Below, piece by piece: positions 17,812 to 27,789 of a stretch of DNA of 61,594 bases. Numbering within the stretch: position 1 is the first letter of the stretch; every line of letters begins with the position of its first letter. This stretch comes from Nodularia sp. NIES-3585 (GTDB taxonomy: Bacteria; Cyanobacteriota; Cyanobacteriia; Cyanobacteriales; Nostocaceae). The position numbers were made by a program, and so were the translations under genes. The notes beneath the pieces are model-generated. The model was given only the letters and a program-made list of their open reading frames with translations, was not told where the DNA came from and did no database searches. The DNA is taken from contig NZ_BDUB01000001.1 in assembly GCF_002218065.1 (NCBI RefSeq), positions 5,267,673 to 5,329,266 of the forward strand, written 5' to 3'.

Positions 17812-19302
17812 CTAACCTGGGATATTTATTCTGGCGAGTAAAGCGTCTCGTGCGTGTTCTCGGTCGTCAAAGTGGATTTTTTCTGTGCCAAGAATTTGGT
17901 AATCTTCATGACCTTTACCAGCTAGTAACACCCCATCACCGGGTTGTGCTTGTAAAATTGCCGTGCGAATAGCGATCGCGCGATCGCATATGACTGTCGG
18001 TTGAGCAGTATCAGGAATTCCCGCCAAAACATCTTGTAATATCCGTTCTGGGTCTTCAGTACGGGGATTGTCTGAAGTCACCACCGCGACATCAGCTAAC
18101 TCAGCCGCAATTTTACCCATTTTTGGGCGCTTAGTGCGATCGCGATCGCCTCCACAGCCAAACACGCAAATCATCTTTCCAGGAATAAATGGCCGTGCGG
18201 CTTTCAGCAAGTTCTCCAAACTATCAGGAGTATGGGCATAATCCACAATGACACTAATTTCTTGCTCAGGACTAATCTGCACACGTTCCATGCGTCCAGG
18301 AACCCCAGGAAACTCAGGTATCGCCGCTGCCACCAGCTGCAAATCTAGTCCTAAGTGTAAAACTGTCCCCACAGCCGCCAAGAGATTTTCTAAATTGTAC
18401 TGCCCAACCAGGGGAGAACGAAAAGCCACATTACCCTTTGGTGTATGCAAAATCCCGCTCACACCATTCGGCTCATAACTTAAATTACTCATCCACAAAT
18501 CAGCGCTGTGGTCATTGACGCTATAACTCCAGACACATTCTGAACTTAAGGATGCAATTAAACGCTGACCGTAGGCATCATCAGCATTAATTATCGCCCT
18601 TCCTTTGAGATACTCAGGACTAAATAACAACGCCTTCGCCGCAAAATAATCCTCCATATCGCTGTGATAGTCCAGATGGTCTTGAGTAAGATTGCTAAAC
18701 ACCCCCACCTCAAACTCACATCCCAAAACTCGACCTTGCGCCAAAGCATGGGAACTCACTTCCATCGCCCCAAACTCACAACCAGCATTTATAGCTTCAG
18801 CTAGCTGTTGTTGTAATTCCACCGCAAACGGCGTAGTGTGGACAGCAGTTTGTTCAAAACCAGGCCAACGAGTGTAAAGAGTTCCCATCAAAGCTGTCGA
18901 TAGATTAGCTCTAGTGAGCAAAAATTCAATTAAATGAGTAGTAGTAGTTTTGCCATTAGTCCCAGTCACACCTACCAGCTTGAGTTTTTTTCCCGGATAA
19001 CCGTAAAAAGCACCCGCTAATTGGGCGCAGGCTTGAGTCATATCCGCCGCACTCACGACAACAGCCTCACCAGTGGGAGGATTTTTTTGTACAGCTGCTG
19101 GTGAAACAATCGCCGCCACAGCACCAGAAGCGATCGCACTCGGCCAAAAATCCCCACCATCTACCCGCGTTCCCGGCATTCCAATAAACAAATCACCCAC
19201 ACCGCAAGCATGAGAATTAGTCTTGAGACCCTGAATCTCTGCATCCGCCAAAGCCGGATAATCAACACCATCTACACCCGCTAGTAATTCCCGCAATTTC
19301 AT
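17812..19302 (-). CDS. murE: UDP-N-acetylmuramoyl-tripeptide synthetase (meso-DAP adding)
   Basis: 496 residues, full length for MurE. It ligates meso-diaminopimelate to UDP-MurNAc-L-Ala-D-Glu in the cytoplasm, using ATP. The Mur-ligase P-loop is GVTGTNGKTTTTHL (about 116-129), the HTTPF and TLDYH-type elements are present (TQDHLDYHSDMEDYF), and the DNPR motif that specifies meso-DAP appears in SDNPRTEDP. ATG at 19302. The gene is 52 bp downstream of a thioredoxin-fold gene on the same strand. It has many HIP1 sites within it. Confidence 0.96.
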   Translation of the reverse strand: MKLRELLAGVDGVDYPALADAEIQGLKTNSHACGVGDLFIGMPGTRVDGGDFWPSAIASGAVAAIVSPAAVQKNPPTGEAVVVSAADMTQACAQLAGAFYGYPGKKLKLVGVTGTNGKTTTTHLIEFLLTRANLSTALMGTLYTRWPGFEQTAVHTTPFAVELQQQLAEAINAGCEFGAMEVSSHALAQGRVLGCEFEVGVFSNLTQDHLDYHSDMEDYFAAKALLFSPEYLKGRAIINADDAYGQRLIASLSSECVWSYSVNDHSADLWMSNLSYEPNGVSGILHTPKGNVAFRSPLVGQYNLENLLAAVGTVLHLGLDLQLVAAAIPEFPGVPGRMERVQISPEQEISVIVDYAHTPDSLENLLKAARPFIPGKMICVFGCGGDRDRTKRPKMGKIAAELADVAVVTSDNPRTEDPERILQDVLAGIPDTAQPTVICDRAIAIRTAILQAQPGDGVLLAGKGHEDYQILGTEKIHFDDREHARDALLARINIPG

Positions 19303-19354
19303 TTAGTGAACCTCGTCACACAAATCTCTTGCGATTATTCTGCATTATTTTTTC

Positions 19355-19642
19355 CTAATTGGATAAATATTTACCCAACATTTGCGCCAATTGCTGCACA
19401 CTAGCACGAGGAGAAGGACGCGGCAAACGCTCCTCAATCGCCTTCCCCTCTGTGTCCTCTGCGCCTGGGTGGTTTGATAAACAAATTACCGGCACTTCAT
19501 ACTGATAAGCCAAAAACCAATCTTCACGAGTCGTAATATCCCGAACTTCCAACTCAAAATTGAGATTTTGGACTTGTTCTAACTTTTCCTGTAAACCCTC
19601 ACACAAATGACATCCCGGCTTACTATATAAAATTAAGCGCAT
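19355..19642 (-). CDS. Glutaredoxin-like protein (DUF836)
   Basis: 95 residues with a thioredoxin fold and the active-site motif CHLC in LYSKPGCHLCEGLQEKL (about residues 10-14). The cis-Pro is in YEVPVICL. This matches the DUF836 glutaredoxin-like family, a small cytoplasmic redox protein of uncertain partner. It precedes murE on the same strand with a 52-bp gap, and the two may be co-transcribed. Confidence 0.83.
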   Translation of the reverse strand: MRLILYSKPGCHLCEGLQEKLEQVQNLNFELEVRDITTREDWFLAYQYEVPVICLSNHPGAEDTEGKAIEERLPRPSPRASVQQLAQMLGKYLSN

Positions 19643-19677
19643 TTTCTCAATAAATTCATAGCTTATTTCAACTGTAT

Positions 19678-20127
19678 ATGAATTTTAATGTCATAGCGAT
19701 TGGTTATGGTAATGAGTTGCGTAGTGATGATGGTATTGGGCGACGAGTAGCTAAAGCGTTGCATCTATCAAAGGTGAAATCTATTGCTGTTCACCAACTC
19801 ACTCCGGAACTGGCTGAAGTTTTAGCCGATGCTGATTTGGCAATTTTTATTGATGCTTGTTTAATATCCGAAAGTTCTCAAGTACAAATACAATCGCTCT
19901 CACCTGAATCTGGCAACATGATTGCTGGACATATAGCCGATCCGCGATCGCTCTTAGCTCTGACTCAAGCCCTGTATAATTATTGTCCGCCGGCTTGGTG
20001 GATCAAAGTCCCAGGAGTCAACTTTGAATTCGGATATAGTCTATCACCAATTGCGGAAACTGGAGTAGCGATCGCCTTACAAAAAATTGCCCAAATTATA
20101 GACGAAAATTTCAGTTGGCTTGTTTAA
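19678..20127 (+). CDS. Hydrogenase maturation protease family (HycI/HybD; HoxW-like)
   Basis: 149 residues. It has the family start IAIGYGNELRSDDGIGRRVA, an Asp in IFIDACL and a His in AGHIADPRSLLAL. In HybD, the Glu, Asp and His at these positions bind nickel of the hydrogenase large-subunit precursor. The enzyme trims the C-terminus of a [NiFe]-hydrogenase subunit. The sequence looks closest to HoxW, but no hydrogenase gene is in the window, so I leave the symbol empty. Confidence 0.8.
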   Translation: MNFNVIAIGYGNELRSDDGIGRRVAKALHLSKVKSIAVHQLTPELAEVLADADLAIFIDACLISESSQVQIQSLSPESGNMIAGHIADPRSLLALTQALYNYCPPAWWIKVPGVNFEFGYSLSPIAETGVAIALQKIAQIIDENFSWLV

Positions 20128-20172
20128 AATTTTCGTAACCAAGCACATTTCCACCACAGGGAGTAGCAACTT

Positions 20173-22926
20173 ATGCAAAAGCCCATACAGTCATCTATTG
20201 AGCGCGCCTCTGATATTTGGCGAACTGAGCCGCAAAATCCGCTGAATGTGATGTTTACTCCCCAAAGTGTGGCGGTAATTGGTGCTAGCGAAAAAGTTCA
20301 TAGTGTGGGGCGGACTTTATTATGGAACTTAATCAGTAATCCTTTTGGTGGAATCGTTTTTCCGGTCAATCCCCAGCGCCATAGTATCCTGGGAATCAAA
20401 GCCTACCCGACTATCTTTGATGTCCCAGAAAAAGTAGATTTAGCAGTTATTGCCACCCCAGCATCAACAGTCCCAAGTATTATTGCTGAGTGCGTAGATG
20501 CGGGTGTCAAAGGTGCAATTATTCTGAGTGCTGGTTTTAAAGAAGCTGGCGCTGGAGGTGTAACCTTAGAACAGCAAATACTTGAGCAAAGGCATCGCGG
20601 CCAAATGCGAATTATTGGCCCTAACTGCTTGGGTGTAATGAGTCCGCGCACGGGTTTAAATGCAACTTTTGCCAGTTCAATGGCACGTCCGGGAAATGTC
20701 GGCTTTATTAGTCAAAGTGGAGCGCTCTGCACAGCTATTCTTGATTGGAGTTTCCGAGAAAACGTAGGTTTTAGCGCCTTTGTTTCCCTTGGCTCAATGT
20801 TAGATGTGGGTTGGGGAGATTTGATTTCTTATTTGGGTGATGACCCCCACACTAAAAGTATTGTCATTTACATGGAATCAATTGGGGATGCAAGATCATT
20901 TCTCTCAGCAGCGCGAGAAGTTGCTCTCACTAAACCAATTATTGTGATTAAAGCCGGACGTACCGCAGCCGCGGCTAAAGCCGCAGCCTCTCACACTGGC
21001 GCATTAACAGGAAGTGATGAAGTTCTGGATGCAGCTTTCCGCCGTTGTGGAGTATTGCGGGTTAATAGCATCTCTGACTTATTCGATATGGCAGAAGTAT
21101 TAGCAAAACAACCCCGTCCCCAAGGGTCACGCCTGACAATTTTAACCAATGCAGGTGGACCAGGAGTGCTGGCTACTGATGCTCTGATTGCTACAGGTGG
21201 AGAAGTTGCACCAATTTCTGAGGAAACTACCGCATCTCTAAACCAACTATTACCAACACATTGGAGTCATGGTAATCCCATTGACATTCTAGGCGATGCG
21301 AACCCACACAGATATACTCAAGCCTTAGAAATTGCCGCTAAAGATCCAAATAGTGATGGCTTATTAGTGATTCTCACTCCCCAAGCCATGACAGACCCCA
21401 CCCAAACAGCCGAACAATTGAAACCCTACGCACAGATGGCTGGTAAACCTATTCTTGCTAGTTGGATGGGAGGCGCAGATGTAGCAGCAGGTGAGATGAT
21501 TCTGAATCGAAACCATATCCCCACATATCCTTATCCTGATACTGCGGCGCGGATGTTTAGTTATATGTGGCAGTCTAGCTATAACCTACGTGGTATCTAC
21601 GAAACACCTGTACTGCCTGCACTGGATTCTGCGTCAGGGATACCAGACCGTAACTGTGTGGAAAAAATTATCCAAGCAGCACGTCAGGCACAGCGAACTA
21701 TGCTCACAGAGTTTGAATCGAAGCAGATTTTGGCAGCTTATGGTATTCCGGTAGTTACTACTTGCGCTGCTAAAAGTGCAGATAAAGCAGTTCAATGTGC
21801 AGACACAATTGGCTATCCAGTTGTTTTAAAGCTCCTTTCCGACACAATTACTCATAAAACCGATGTTGGCGGTGTGCAGTTAAATCTGCGAGATGCTGAA
21901 GCAGTCAGACAAGCTTTCAAAGCTATTGCAGAATCAGTGACTGAGAAAGTCGGTGTTGAGCATTTTTCAGGTGTGACTGTGCAGCCGATGGTAAAAATGG
22001 CTGGTTATGAACTGATTATTGGTAGTAGTCTTGATGCCCAATTTGGCCCGGTGTTGGTTTTTGGCACGGGAGGACAACTTGTGGAGATTTTTCGCGATCG
22101 CGCGATCGCACTTCCACCCCTAAATACTACTTTAGCCCGACGCATGATGGAGCAAACACAAATTTACAAAGCGCTCCAAGGAGTCAGGGGACGCAAAAGT
22201 GTTGATATTACTGCCCTTGAACAAATAATGGTGGTATTTAGTCAATTAGTTGTAGAACAGCCTTGGATTAAGGAAATCGATATTAACCCCTTGCTGGCTT
22301 CATCTGAGCAATTAATTGCCCTCGATGCTCGAATTATCCTTCACGAACCAAATGTAAAACAAGACGAACTACCAAAGTTAGCAATTCGACCTTATCCGAC
22401 ACAATATGTCAGCCAGTGGATCATGAGCAATGGCACGACTGTGACTATTCGTCCTATCCGTCCAGAAGATGAGCCGTTAATGGTGCAATTTCACCAGACC
22501 CTCTCAGAACAAAGTGTTTATTTTCGTTATTTCCACTTAATTAAGCTGCAATCAAGAGTAGCCCATGAACGGTTAACACGCATTTGCTTTATTGATTATG
22601 ACCGCGAAATAGCTTTAGTTGTGGAATATCAAAATCCCGAAACACAGACACGAGAAATTTTGGCAGTTGGTCGGTTGAGTAAAATACATGGTACGAATAC
22701 AGCAGAATTTGCTATTGTGGTGTGCGATCGCTTTCAGTGTCAAGGTATAGGAACAGAGTTACTGCAACGTTTACTACAAGTTAGTCGAGATGAGCAATTA
22801 ACCAGAGTCACTGCTGATATCTTGGTTGACAACTATGTTATGCAAAAGGTCTGTGAACATCTGGGTTTTCGGATCGAGCGCACAGATGATCCTACTCTAG
22901 TGAAAGCCCAAGTCGGAATCAATTAA
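20173..22926 (+). CDS. Acyl-CoA synthetase (ADP-forming)-GNAT fusion, Pat/YfiQ-like
   Basis: 917 residues. In order: CoA-binding domain ([19 protein letters not shown]), CoA-ligase domain ([16 protein letters not shown]), the loop [19 protein letters not shown], an ATP-grasp domain (from about 500), and a C-terminal GNAT acetyltransferase (about 755-917; FRYF near its start, then [13 protein letters not shown] as the acetyl-CoA loop). The architecture equals Pat/YfiQ protein lysine acetyltransferases. The [10 protein letters not shown] His, which carries phosphate in ADP-forming synthetases, is present; whether it is the catalytic one should be checked by alignment. RBS AGGGAG is 5 nt upstream of ATG. 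Confidence 0.9.
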   Translation: MQKPIQSSIERASDIWRTEPQNPLNVMFTPQSVAVIGASEKVHSVGRTLLWNLISNPFGGIVFPVNPQRHSILGIKAYPTIFDVPEKVDLAVIATPASTVPSIIAECVDAGVKGAIILSAGFKEAGAGGVTLEQQILEQRHRGQMRIIGPNCLGVMSPRTGLNATFASSMARPGNVGFISQSGALCTAILDWSFRENVGFSAFVSLGSMLDVGWGDLISYLGDDPHTKSIVIYMESIGDARSFLSAAREVALTKPIIVIKAGRTAAAAKAAASHTGALTGSDEVLDAAFRRCGVLRVNSISDLFDMAEVLAKQPRPQGSRLTILTNAGGPGVLATDALIATGGEVAPISEETTASLNQLLPTHWSHGNPIDILGDANPHRYTQALEIAAKDPNSDGLLVILTPQAMTDPTQTAEQLKPYAQMAGKPILASWMGGADVAAGEMILNRNHIPTYPYPDTAARMFSYMWQSSYNLRGIYETPVLPALDSASGIPDRNCVEKIIQAARQAQRTMLTEFESKQILAAYGIPVVTTCAAKSADKAVQCADTIGYPVVLKLLSDTITHKTDVGGVQLNLRDAEAVRQAFKAIAESVTEKVGVEHFSGVTVQPMVKMAGYELIIGSSLDAQFGPVLVFGTGGQLVEIFRDRAIALPPLNTTLARRMMEQTQIYKALQGVRGRKSVDITALEQIMVVFSQLVVEQPWIKEIDINPLLASSEQLIALDARIILHEPNVKQDELPKLAIRPYPTQYVSQWIMSNGTTVTIRPIRPEDEPLMVQFHQTLSEQSVYFRYFHLIKLQSRVAHERLTRICFIDYDREIALVVEYQNPETQTREILAVGRLSKIHGTNTAEFAIVVCDRFQCQGIGTELLQRLLQVSRDEQLTRVTADILVDNYVMQKVCEHLGFRIERTDDPTLVKAQVGIN

Positions 22927-23095
22927 ATTTTAGGCGTTACTGAATTAAGATAGAAATTTGGATCACGCAGAGGTGCAGAGAGGAAGAGTTCGAGGAATGT
23001 AATTTATGAACAAAAATAACGGTAAAGATAAGCGGGGTTATTTTTATTAAAATTAAAATGGGTATTTGTTGATTATTCAAACCTGGGGGAAGAAA

Positions 23096-23527
23096 ATGAT
23101 GAATGTGGGATTTTTTCAGAGAATTCCAGTAATGCCCCTGGTACTACTCTGGATAGCTTACGCTCTATTGGGGTGGTATCTTGCTGCTCATCACATTGTT
23201 TGGTTAGCGGGTGCTTTTGTCGTCGCTGTGACTTTAGCCATTGTCAGAAAAACTGTTGTTTGGTTAGAACAGTTAGTTGCATTTGGCTCTAGAATCTTAG
23301 TTGTGGTTTTATTTTTAAGTCTCTCAGTGGCTTTGGTCGAAACTTGGTCGCTATTCTTCAGTCTGTTTCTAATCCCCATAGCAACTACCTTTTTAGCTGA
23401 CTTAGAAATGCGTTTTGCTGGCTTCAACAAAACTGATTCATTTTGGGTTTTAACTGTCTTAGCCCTTTGCGGTTTAGTATCGGGTGAATTAATCGATATT
23501 TTACTTTTGCCCAGTAGCAGATTTTAG
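23096..23527 (+). CDS. Small integral membrane protein
   Basis: 143 residues with four to five hydrophobic segments and a conserved look, including a late acidic motif LADLEMRFAGFNKTDSFW. I do not recognise the family. The start is set at ATG 23096 (or the next codon, 23099), preceded by GGGGGAAG; a TTG 30 nt upstream would give a weak leader. It is 170 bp after the Pat-like gene. Confidence 0.65.
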   Translation: MMNVGFFQRIPVMPLVLLWIAYALLGWYLAAHHIVWLAGAFVVAVTLAIVRKTVVWLEQLVAFGSRILVVVLFLSLSVALVETWSLFFSLFLIPIATTFLADLEMRFAGFNKTDSFWVLTVLALCGLVSGELIDILLLPSSRF

Positions 23528-23591
23528 CCGCAACACTTAGCAAGCAACATATCTAGAACTAGAGACACGAATAAAGTTAAGTAGCTCGCAA

Positions 23592-23893
23592 GTGAGGAGA
23601 ATTTTAGAAAGAAAAAAGTACGTTTACCTTTGGGCAAAGTACAGCCTGGAGGACAAACAGAACCCAGAGAAGCGTAAGTTATTTAAAGAAAAATTAGCAG
23701 AATATTTAAAAATAACAGAATCAGCCCTAGAGCGTTTACAGGTATGCTTTTGGGACGAGAGTAGATTTAGTTTAAGAGTGATAAGAAGAAAAGCATGGGG
23801 AAGGAAAGGTAAGAGAAAGAAGGTGACAGGGCAAAGAAGAAGAGGAAGGGTGAATATGATGGGAGGGTTACGTTGTCATGACAAGAAAAGGAC
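23592..23893 (+). pseudogene. IS630-family transposase fragment
   Basis: About 100 residues that match the middle of an IS630/DDE_3 transposase: VCFWDESRFSLRVIRRKAWG holds the first catalytic Asp, followed by VNMMGGLRCHDKK. The N-terminal HTH is missing, and the C-terminal DE part is replaced by other sequence. The reading frame then runs into a Uma2 fragment, so it is a truncated relic. Confidence 0.78.
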
Positions 23894-24018
23894 AAAGGTT
23901 ACCAGAAAATTGGGATCAACAAGAGGACGCTTTTATTAATTTAGCGCCTAATTTTGTCATTGAAATTCGTTCTAAAAATGACAGTTTGGTGAAACTTAAA
24001 GCCAAGATGTCAGAATAG
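23878..24018 (+). pseudogene. Uma2-family endonuclease C-terminal fragment
   Basis: A 46-codon reading frame starting at ATG 23878 gives RLPENWDQQEDAFINLAP and FVIEIRSKNDSLVKLKAKM, the conserved end of the Uma2 (DUF820) PD-(D/E)XK fold. It overlaps the IS630 fragment by a few bases in another frame and stops at 24016-24018. Its N-terminal part is missing. Confidence 0.7.
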
Positions 24019-24086
24019 ACAGCAGCATAATTTGGATCTTTGAGGCGTGAAATTAAATAATCATGGTAACTATCACTGGTTGGCAT
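24017..24086 (-). pseudogene. HigA-like antitoxin N-terminal fragment
   Basis: From ATG 24086 on the minus strand: MPTSDSYHDYLISRLKDPNY then AAVYSDI, the start of a HigA-type antitoxin. After about 22-24 codons the frame passes into the antisense of the Uma2 fragment, so the HTH region is deleted. Confidence 0.62.
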
Positions 24087-24418
24087 TTTCTCGTCTCCTA
24101 TAGTCTTGCAAATCTCTATCGCTTTATGAATATCTTGGTTTTGGGTGCTTTTATCTCCGCCACAGAGGATGAGTATAATTATTGTGCCAATTTCTCCAAA
24201 ATAAATTCGGTAGCCGGGTCCAAAATCTATCTTTAGTTCATAGACACCTTGCCCAACTGAGCGATAATCTCCTAAATTGCCAAGACTGACTCGGTTGAGT
24301 CTTTTATCGATGATAGATTTGGTTTTTGTATCTCTAAGTGCGTCAAACCACTCAGGAAAGGGAATTAGAAACCATCACTGGTAATGTAACGCCGAACATT
24401 TTTTGGTTCAACTACCAT
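24073..24418 (-). pseudogene. HigB/RelE-like toxin pseudogene with frameshifts
   Basis: Reading minus-strand frames, the start (VVEPKNVRRYITSDGF), the main body (IPFPEWFDALRDTKTKS, then LNRVSLGNLGDYRSVGQGVY, GPGYRIYF and LCGGDKSTQNQDI) and the tail (DLQDYRRRENANQ) of an addiction-module toxin are present but in different frames. There is an in-frame stop near the start and a shift near the end. The toxin is therefore dead, as is its antitoxin. Confidence 0.75.
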
Positions 24419-24724
24419 TATTTTGATTTTAGGCGATCGCGTCTGTCGTCATTGACTGAATTTACAGATTTCCAGTCTCAAACCTCAATAACACCTGGCA
24501 AATCTAGGAAATTGGTGTTAATTGTGACACGTTTATAGAAAAAATGCTCAAAAAAAATATTTATTCTAGGATAGCCTCAAGAAAACCCCCCGGAATTGTG
24601 TAGATTACGCTAGAATTGTTAAAGGTTCTTTACAGAATTTGCTAATCATAAACAATTCTGTTAAAGCAACTCAGCATTTAAAATTGAATCTGAAAACCCC
24701 CTCTTGAGTTCACTAAAAGCTCCT
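24419..24724. other. Leader region before typA, no gene seen
   Basis: About 300 bp with no supported ORF. The proximal part holds a HIP1 site, and the distal part is the AT-rich leader of typA. Confidence 0.45.
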
Positions 24725-26515
24725 ATGACGCTCCCAATTCGCAACGTCGCCATTATCGCCCACGTTGACCACGGCAAAACTACCCTGGTTGACGCGCTCC
24801 TCAAACAATCTGGTATTTTCCGAGAAGGTGAAGACGTTCCGGATTGTGTCATGGATTCCAACACCCTAGAACGGGAGCGGGGTATTACAATTCTCTCCAA
24901 AAATACAGCCGTTCGTTACAAAGAAACGCTGATTAATATCGTTGATACCCCAGGACACGCGGACTTCGGCGGCGAAGTTGAACGGGTACTAGGCATGGTT
25001 GATGGTTGTCTGTTGATTGTCGATGCTAACGAAGGCCCTATGCCCCAGACACGCTTTGTATTGAAAAAAGCTCTGGAAAAAGGATTGCGCCCCATCGTCG
25101 TCATTAACAAAATTGACCGCGCCCAAGCTGACCCCCACGTGGCTGTAGATAAGGTTTTGGATCTGTTCCTGGAATTAGGCGCAGATGAAGACCAGTGTGA
25201 TTTTACCTATCTATTTGCTTCCGGGATGAGCGGTTTTGCGAAAGAAAGCATGGAAGCAGAATCGGTAGATATGCAGCCCCTGTTTAATGCGATTCTGCAA
25301 CACGTTCCACCTCCTGTGGGCGACATCAACAAGCCTTTGCAATTGCAAGTTACTACCCTAGATTATTCTGAATATCTGGGACGGATTGTGATTGGTAGAA
25401 TCCACAACGGTACTATCCGGGCTGGACAACAAGCGGCTTTAGTAACAGAAGATGGTACAATTGTCAAGTCCAAAATTACCAAATTGATGGGATTTGAAGG
25501 ACTGAAGCGGGTGGACATGGAAGAAGCCACCGCCGGATATATTGTGGCTGTGGCTGGTTTCGCTGATGCTTATATTGGGGAAACGATTACTGACCCCAAC
25601 GAACCCCAAGCTTTACCACTAATTAAGGTGGATGAACCTACTTTACAAATGACCTTCTGGGTAAATGATTCACCCTTTGCTGGTCAAGAAGGTAAACTGG
25701 TAACATCAAGACAAGTACGCGATCGCTTGTTCCGTGAATTAGAAACTAACGTCGCCCTCCGAGTCGAAGAAACTGATTCTCCCGATAAATTCCAAGTTTG
25801 CGGTCGGGGTGAATTACACTTGGGTATCTTAATTGAAACCATGCGCCGAGAAGGTTTCGAGTTCCAAGTATCTCAACCACAAGTAATTTACCGCGAAATC
25901 AACGGTCAACCTTGCGAACCTTTTGAACTTCTAGCGTTGGATACTCCTGAAGACGGTGTTGGTAGTTGTATTGAACGCCTGGGACAACGTAAAGGCGAAA
26001 TGCAGGATATGCAAGTGATTGGGAATGGACGGACTCTACTAGAGTTTATTATTCCCGCCCGTGGTTTGATTGGTTTCCGGGGTGAATTCATGCGGATGAC
26101 TCGTGGTGAAGGAATCATGAACCACAGTTTCCATGATTATCGTCCCCTCTCTGGTGACATTGAAGCCCGGAACAAAGGCGTTCTCATTGCTTTTGAAGAA
26201 GGTGTTTCGACTTTCTACGCCATGAAAAACTCGGAAGATAGAGGCGCATTCTTTATCACTCCAGGTACTAAAGTGTATAAAGGCATGATTATTGGTGAAC
26301 ATAATCGTCCTCAAGACTTGGAATTGAATGTCTGTAAGACGAAGCAGTTAACCAATCACCGCGCTTCTGGTGGTGAGGAATTGGTACAATTGCAAACACC
26401 AATAGACATGAGTCTAGAACGGGCTTTGGAATATATCGGACCTGATGAGTTGGTGGAAGTTACACCTGACTCGATTCGTTTGCGGAAAGTAGCTAAGAAG
26501 TTCGCTAAACGGTAA
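24725..26515 (+). CDS. typA: Ribosome-binding GTPase TypA/BipA
   Basis: 596 residues, full length for TypA/BipA, an EF-G-like translational GTPase involved in ribosome assembly and stress adaptation. G1 is [10 protein letters not shown]2 contains RERGITI, G3 DTPGHADF, G4 NKIDR, and the C-terminal EF-G-like domains and the BipA-specific C-terminus ([20 protein letters not shown]) are present. I use the ATG at 24725 because [18 protein letters not shown] is the usual start; a TTG 21 nt upstream adds seven odd residues. Confidence 0.97.
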   Translation: MTLPIRNVAIIAHVDHGKTTLVDALLKQSGIFREGEDVPDCVMDSNTLERERGITILSKNTAVRYKETLINIVDTPGHADFGGEVERVLGMVDGCLLIVDANEGPMPQTRFVLKKALEKGLRPIVVINKIDRAQADPHVAVDKVLDLFLELGADEDQCDFTYLFASGMSGFAKESMEAESVDMQPLFNAILQHVPPPVGDINKPLQLQVTTLDYSEYLGRIVIGRIHNGTIRAGQQAALVTEDGTIVKSKITKLMGFEGLKRVDMEEATAGYIVAVAGFADAYIGETITDPNEPQALPLIKVDEPTLQMTFWVNDSPFAGQEGKLVTSRQVRDRLFRELETNVALRVEETDSPDKFQVCGRGELHLGILIETMRREGFEFQVSQPQVIYREINGQPCEPFELLALDTPEDGVGSCIERLGQRKGEMQDMQVIGNGRTLLEFIIPARGLIGFRGEFMRMTRGEGIMNHSFHDYRPLSGDIEARNKGVLIAFEEGVSTFYAMKNSEDRGAFFITPGTKVYKGMIIGEHNRPQDLELNVCKTKQLTNHRASGGEELVQLQTPIDMSLERALEYIGPDELVEVTPDSIRLRKVAKKFAKR

Positions 26516-26529
26516 GAACCCCACCCCCA

Positions 26530-26563
26530 GCCCCTCCGGTGCAAGCGAGGAGGGGCGTTTTTT
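26530..26563 (+). terminator. Rho-independent terminator of typA
   Basis: GCCCCTCC ... GGAGGGGC, an 8-bp GC-rich stem with an 11-nt loop, followed by a run of T (26558-26563). It lies 15 nt after the typA stop. Confidence 0.78.
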
Positions 26564-26569
26564 ATAAAA

Positions 26570-26618
26570 GAACCTCACCCCCAACCCCTCTCCTTACTAA
26601 GGAGAGGGGAGTTTTTTT
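26570..26618. terminator. Repeat hairpin with T-run between typA and gatD
   Basis: CCCCTCTCCTT-ACT-AAGGAGAGGGG (11-bp stem, 26585-26609), followed by seven T. It is preceded by AACCTCACCCCCAA, and a near-identical block is at 28.57 kb, so a dispersed repeat acts as a second terminator here. Confidence 0.72.
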
Positions 26619-26620
26619 GG

Positions 26621-27439
26621 CTAAACTTTGGCTGTGACGGGATTTGGTAAACTGATTTTTAACCGCTTTAACATTGCTGAACGGGCTTGTAAGGCTAGAC
26701 TATCATCTAAGGGTGATAAGTATATCGCTTGCTGATATTTTAGCCGCAACGCTGTTTGAATTAACCAGTCAGCCACAAAGGGATTTTTTGGTAATAAAGG
26801 ACCATGGGAATAAGTGGCGATCGCATTCTGATAAAATGCTCCCTCAGTACCATCTTCACCATTATTACCCAAACCATACACTACACGCCCCAAGGCTTCT
26901 ACCTTACCTAACTTGGTGCGTCCACCGTGATTTTCAAAACCGACTAAATAAGGTTTACTTCCCGTCATCTCTTCTAATTCCCGTGCCAGACGAGAAGCTG
27001 TAACTTCAATTACTAAGTTACCGATACAGCGCTTAGTATTTTCACCAGGATGCACAGAGACTAAATCGAGGATTCCTAAACCTTCAATGCGTTGTCCCAA
27101 TGCAGGTTCATAATATTTTCCCAGCAGTTGGGGAGAACCACAGGTAAAAACTCCCGGTGTCCCATTTTCGATTTTATTACGCATAGCATCAGCTTTCGCG
27201 CCTTGCAAATCACGCATGACAATTTCTTGCTGACGGTCTTGTGCGCCACCACCCACGATAATATCTACAGCTTTAATATCAGCAGCAGTGGCATTTTGAT
27301 CTAGTGCTACCACCTTGACATTATACCCCCGCCACTGGGCGCGACGTTGGATAGTAATTACATTCCCGCGATCGCCATAAGTACTCATCAGCGTGGGATA
27401 TAGCCACCCAATGATTAATTCTAAATTTTCCGAACTCAT
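26621..27439 (-). CDS. gatD: Lipid II isoglutaminyl synthase, glutaminase subunit (GatD-like)
   Basis: 272 residues, a class I glutamine amidotransferase of the CobB/GatD type. The nucleophile is Cys100 in GVFTCGSPQLLG and the likely catalytic His is in YSHGPLLPKNP (about 212). It supplies ammonia to MurT to convert D-glutamate to D-isoglutamine in lipid II. MurT is encoded 1.2 kb upstream on the same strand; an unrelated opposite-strand gene lies between. Starts at ATG 27439. Confidence 0.86.
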   Translation of the reverse strand: MSSENLELIIGWLYPTLMSTYGDRGNVITIQRRAQWRGYNVKVVALDQNATAADIKAVDIIVGGGAQDRQQEIVMRDLQGAKADAMRNKIENGTPGVFTCGSPQLLGKYYEPALGQRIEGLGILDLVSVHPGENTKRCIGNLVIEVTASRLARELEEMTGSKPYLVGFENHGGRTKLGKVEALGRVVYGLGNNGEDGTEGAFYQNAIATYSHGPLLPKNPFVADWLIQTALRLKYQQAIYLSPLDDSLALQARSAMLKRLKISLPNPVTAKV

Positions 27440-27789
27440 AAAGCCTCACGAATAACTAATAATTTTTATCAACCTATGGTGTAATTATCCGGTGTATATC
27501 TAGAACTGGATGAGCAATATTTCAGCGACCATTGGCTAAGGTATTATACTGTGCAAACATCTGCAAGTGTGAAATTAGCATATCTGATATGTAAAAATTT
27601 CGTATTGTATGTAACAGTTTTTTTGTAATATATTGACCATACTGACAAAGTAGATATTTGATTCTGGATTTAATTTACACAATTAAAATCGCCAAAACAT
27701 TTATTTTAGTAATATTTATTAATTTTAAAATTTTTCTAAAACAAGTATTGTGATTAAATGCTTATTTCAAGTTTAAATGGAGATTATTT
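27440..27789. other. Divergent promoter region, no gene seen
   Basis: 350 bp, AT-rich, between divergent gatD and the 27790 gene. I see no clear regulator site or ORF. Confidence 0.4.
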
